Shown here: one piece after another, positions 62,927 to 64,000 of the stretch
How the letters are laid out: each line of letters opens with the position of its first letter
Numbering within the stretch: position 1 is the first letter of the stretch
NCBI RefSeq assembly: GCF_002087235.1
Contig: NZ_MUIO01000019.1
Span: 1-64,000, forward strand
Source of the DNA: Pseudomonas floridensis
GTDB taxonomy: Bacteria; Pseudomonadota; Gammaproteobacteria; Pseudomonadales; Pseudomonadaceae
DNA: 64,000 bases
Reading direction: 5' to 3'
Made by a program: the position numbers and the translations under genes
Notes under the pieces: generated by a model
Database searches by the model: none
The model's input: the letters and a program-made list of their open reading frames with translations, nothing else
What the model was told of the DNA's origin: nothing

Positions 62927-63400
62927 TTGAGTACAAAGATCATCACCAGACAGGGGCACGATGCCCTGAAGAAAGAGCTCGACTATCTGTGGCGCGAACA
63001 CCGCCCCGACATCACGCAGAAGGTCGCCTGGGCAGCCTCGCTGGGCGACCGCAGTGAAAACGCGGACTATCAGTACAACAAAAAGCTGTTGCGCGAGATC
63101 GACCGTCGCGTGCGTTACCTGCGCAAACGACTGGAAGACATGCGCGTGGTGCAATACTCGCCCGAGCAGGAAGGCCGCGTGTTCTTCGGTGCCTGGGTGG
63201 AGATCGAAAATGAAGACGGCGCTCTGAAAAAATTCCGCATCGTGGGCTATGACGAGATCTACGGCCGCAACGACTACATTTCCATCGACTCGCCGATGGC
63301 CCGAGCGCTGTTGAAGAAAGAAGAGGGTGACGAAGTCATCGTCAATACGCCCGAGGGCGAGAAGCTGTGGTTCGTGAACAGCATCGTTTACGAAAAGTGA
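62927..63400 (+). CDS. greB: transcription elongation factor GreB
   Basis: A 157-residue protein read from TTG 62927 with GGAGG 6 bases upstream; this gives LSTKIITRQGHDALKKEL, the standard GreB start. The coiled coil carries GDRSENADYQYNKK with the acidic tip residues that enter the RNA polymerase secondary channel and stimulate cleavage of backtracked RNA. The C-terminal FKBP-like domain (GRVFFGAWVEIE) is complete. TTG start is the only oddity. Confidence 0.95.
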   Translation: MSTKIITRQGHDALKKELDYLWREHRPDITQKVAWAASLGDRSENADYQYNKKLLREIDRRVRYLRKRLEDMRVVQYSPEQEGRVFFGAWVEIENEDGALKKFRIVGYDEIYGRNDYISIDSPMARALLKKEEGDEVIVNTPEGEKLWFVNSIVYEK

Positions 63401-63442
63401 GCAAGACACAGAGCGCTCAGGCACTCTGCGTCTGTTAACGAC

Positions 63443-64000
63443 TCAGCTTTCGCGCAGCACAGTCAACGGGCTGGCGTTCAGGGCGCGTCGGGTGCCAAAC
63501 ACACCGGCGCCGCCTACCAGCAATGCGCCGATCAGGGGCAGCAGCAACAGCCACGGGTGCGGGCTCCATTCCAGCGAAAACGCGTAGCGGTACAGCACGA
63601 AGCTCACCAGTTCACAGCCCAGTGCCGCCAATAGCCCACTCGCCGCACCCAGCAGTCCGAACTCGATCCTGCGTGACTGGATCAGCAGCGCGCGCTCCGC
63701 ACCCAAGGCACGTAGCAGTGCGCCCTGACGGATGCGTTCATCCAGCGTCGCCTGCAATCCTGAAAACAGCACGGCGACACCCGCGGCCAGCACGAACAGC
63801 AAGACGAACTGCACGGCCAGTGTCACCTGGTCCAGAATACTGCGCACCTGCGCAAGCAAGGCTTCCACGCCCAGAATGCTGATGGACGGAAACGCTCGCG
63901 ACAGTTCGACGATCTGCCTGTCCTGTCCGGCTGGCAGATAGAAGCTGGTCAGGTAGGTGGTTGGCAGGTCGGCAAGCGTGCCCGGCTGGAAGATCATGAA
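63443..64000 (-). CDS. ABC transporter permease (YbbP/FtsX-like), 5' part outside window
   Basis: The 3' end of a larger gene; the frame is open to the right edge and still reads as permease sequence (FMIFQPG). About 185 residues are visible. After a periplasmic segment come three membrane spans: about VTLAVQFVLLFVLAAGVAVLF, then LLGAASGLLAALGCELVSFV, and WLLLLPLIGALLVGGAGVF. The RALGAERALL cytoplasmic loop and the ending ASPLTVLRES are typical of FtsX-like permeases. Gene order next to greB suggests the YbbA-YbbP exporter system; the partner ATPase lies outside. Confidence 0.85.
   Translation of the reverse strand, partial: FMIFQPGTLADLPTTYLTSFYLPAGQDRQIVELSRAFPSISILGVEALLAQVRSILDQVTLAVQFVLLFVLAAGVAVLFSGLQATLDERIRQGALLRALGAERALLIQSRRIEFGLLGAASGLLAALGCELVSFVLYRYAFSLEWSPHPWLLLLPLIGALLVGGAGVFGTRRALNASPLTVLRES

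Noticed and set aside
1..64000. tRNA, rRNA, CRISPR array, insertion sequence or integrase
   Set aside because: Looked for at the accessory-region edges and in all intergenic gaps; nothing with the needed structure or protein motifs was seen.

Overview
The window looks like a chromosomal segment of a fluorescent Pseudomonas, probably of the P. syringae group. The reasons are the high-G+C core genes, typical pseudomonad gene order (MoxR-DUF58-TgpA, a TatD/MltF-like pair, GreB followed by a YbbP-type permease) and a kdpFABCDE operon with a 29-residue KdpF. The genus is fairly secure; the species is inference. I saw no tRNA, rRNA, CRISPR array, integrase or insertion sequence.

Layout. 1-5.7 kb: core-like genes (two overlapping alpha/beta hydrolases, a DUF4892 protein, an AI-2E family transporter, and a two-component system on the minus strand). 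5.7-41.5 kb: a large accessory region. It holds a 673-aa Ig-like protein, a pertactin-type autotransporter, a 521-aa Ig-like protein, a four-gene chaperone-usher fimbrial operon (minus), an RHS/YD protein (minus), two giant proteins (2190 and 1765 aa, plus), a small lipoprotein, a second RHS protein (plus) and a LuxR-type HTH-only regulator (minus). 41.5-49.6 kb: the Kdp potassium-uptake operon with its sensor and regulator. 49.7-64 kb: core genes: patatin-like protein, small lipoprotein, MoxR/DUF58/TgpA, CHAD protein, thioesterase, DUF962 protein, chemoreceptor, TatD, MltF-like transglycosylase, DoxX, two small uncharacterised proteins, GreB and a partial ABC permease.

The most unusual part is 17.9-41.0 kb. 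Two paralogous RHS shells with unrelated C-terminal tips flank two giant proteins. The giants together hold four copies of a roughly 780-residue unit. The first half of each unit carries sequence blocks that resemble the Clostridium P47/OrfX (TULIP-fold) family found in botulinum toxin clusters; the second half is Ig-like. The break between the giants falls on a unit boundary. The N-terminal arm of the first giant is related to the two free-standing Ig-like proteins upstream (6.0-8.0 and 10.9-12.5 kb), and all three genes have the octamer CCTAGCAG 90-170 bp upstream of their start codons. None of these proteins has a visible Sec signal. I read this as a candidate multi-component toxin or host-interaction system, not a classical Tc locus.

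Regulation visible in the sequence: near-identical 18-bp palindromes upstream of the autotransporter and the fimbrial operon (a possible shared LuxR/RcsB-type operator); helically phased TTTAC repeats upstream of kdpF (candidate KdpE sites); a SAM-II-like riboswitch candidate upstream of a small gene at 62.1 kb; and a hairpin between pilin and chaperone that may set subunit ratios.
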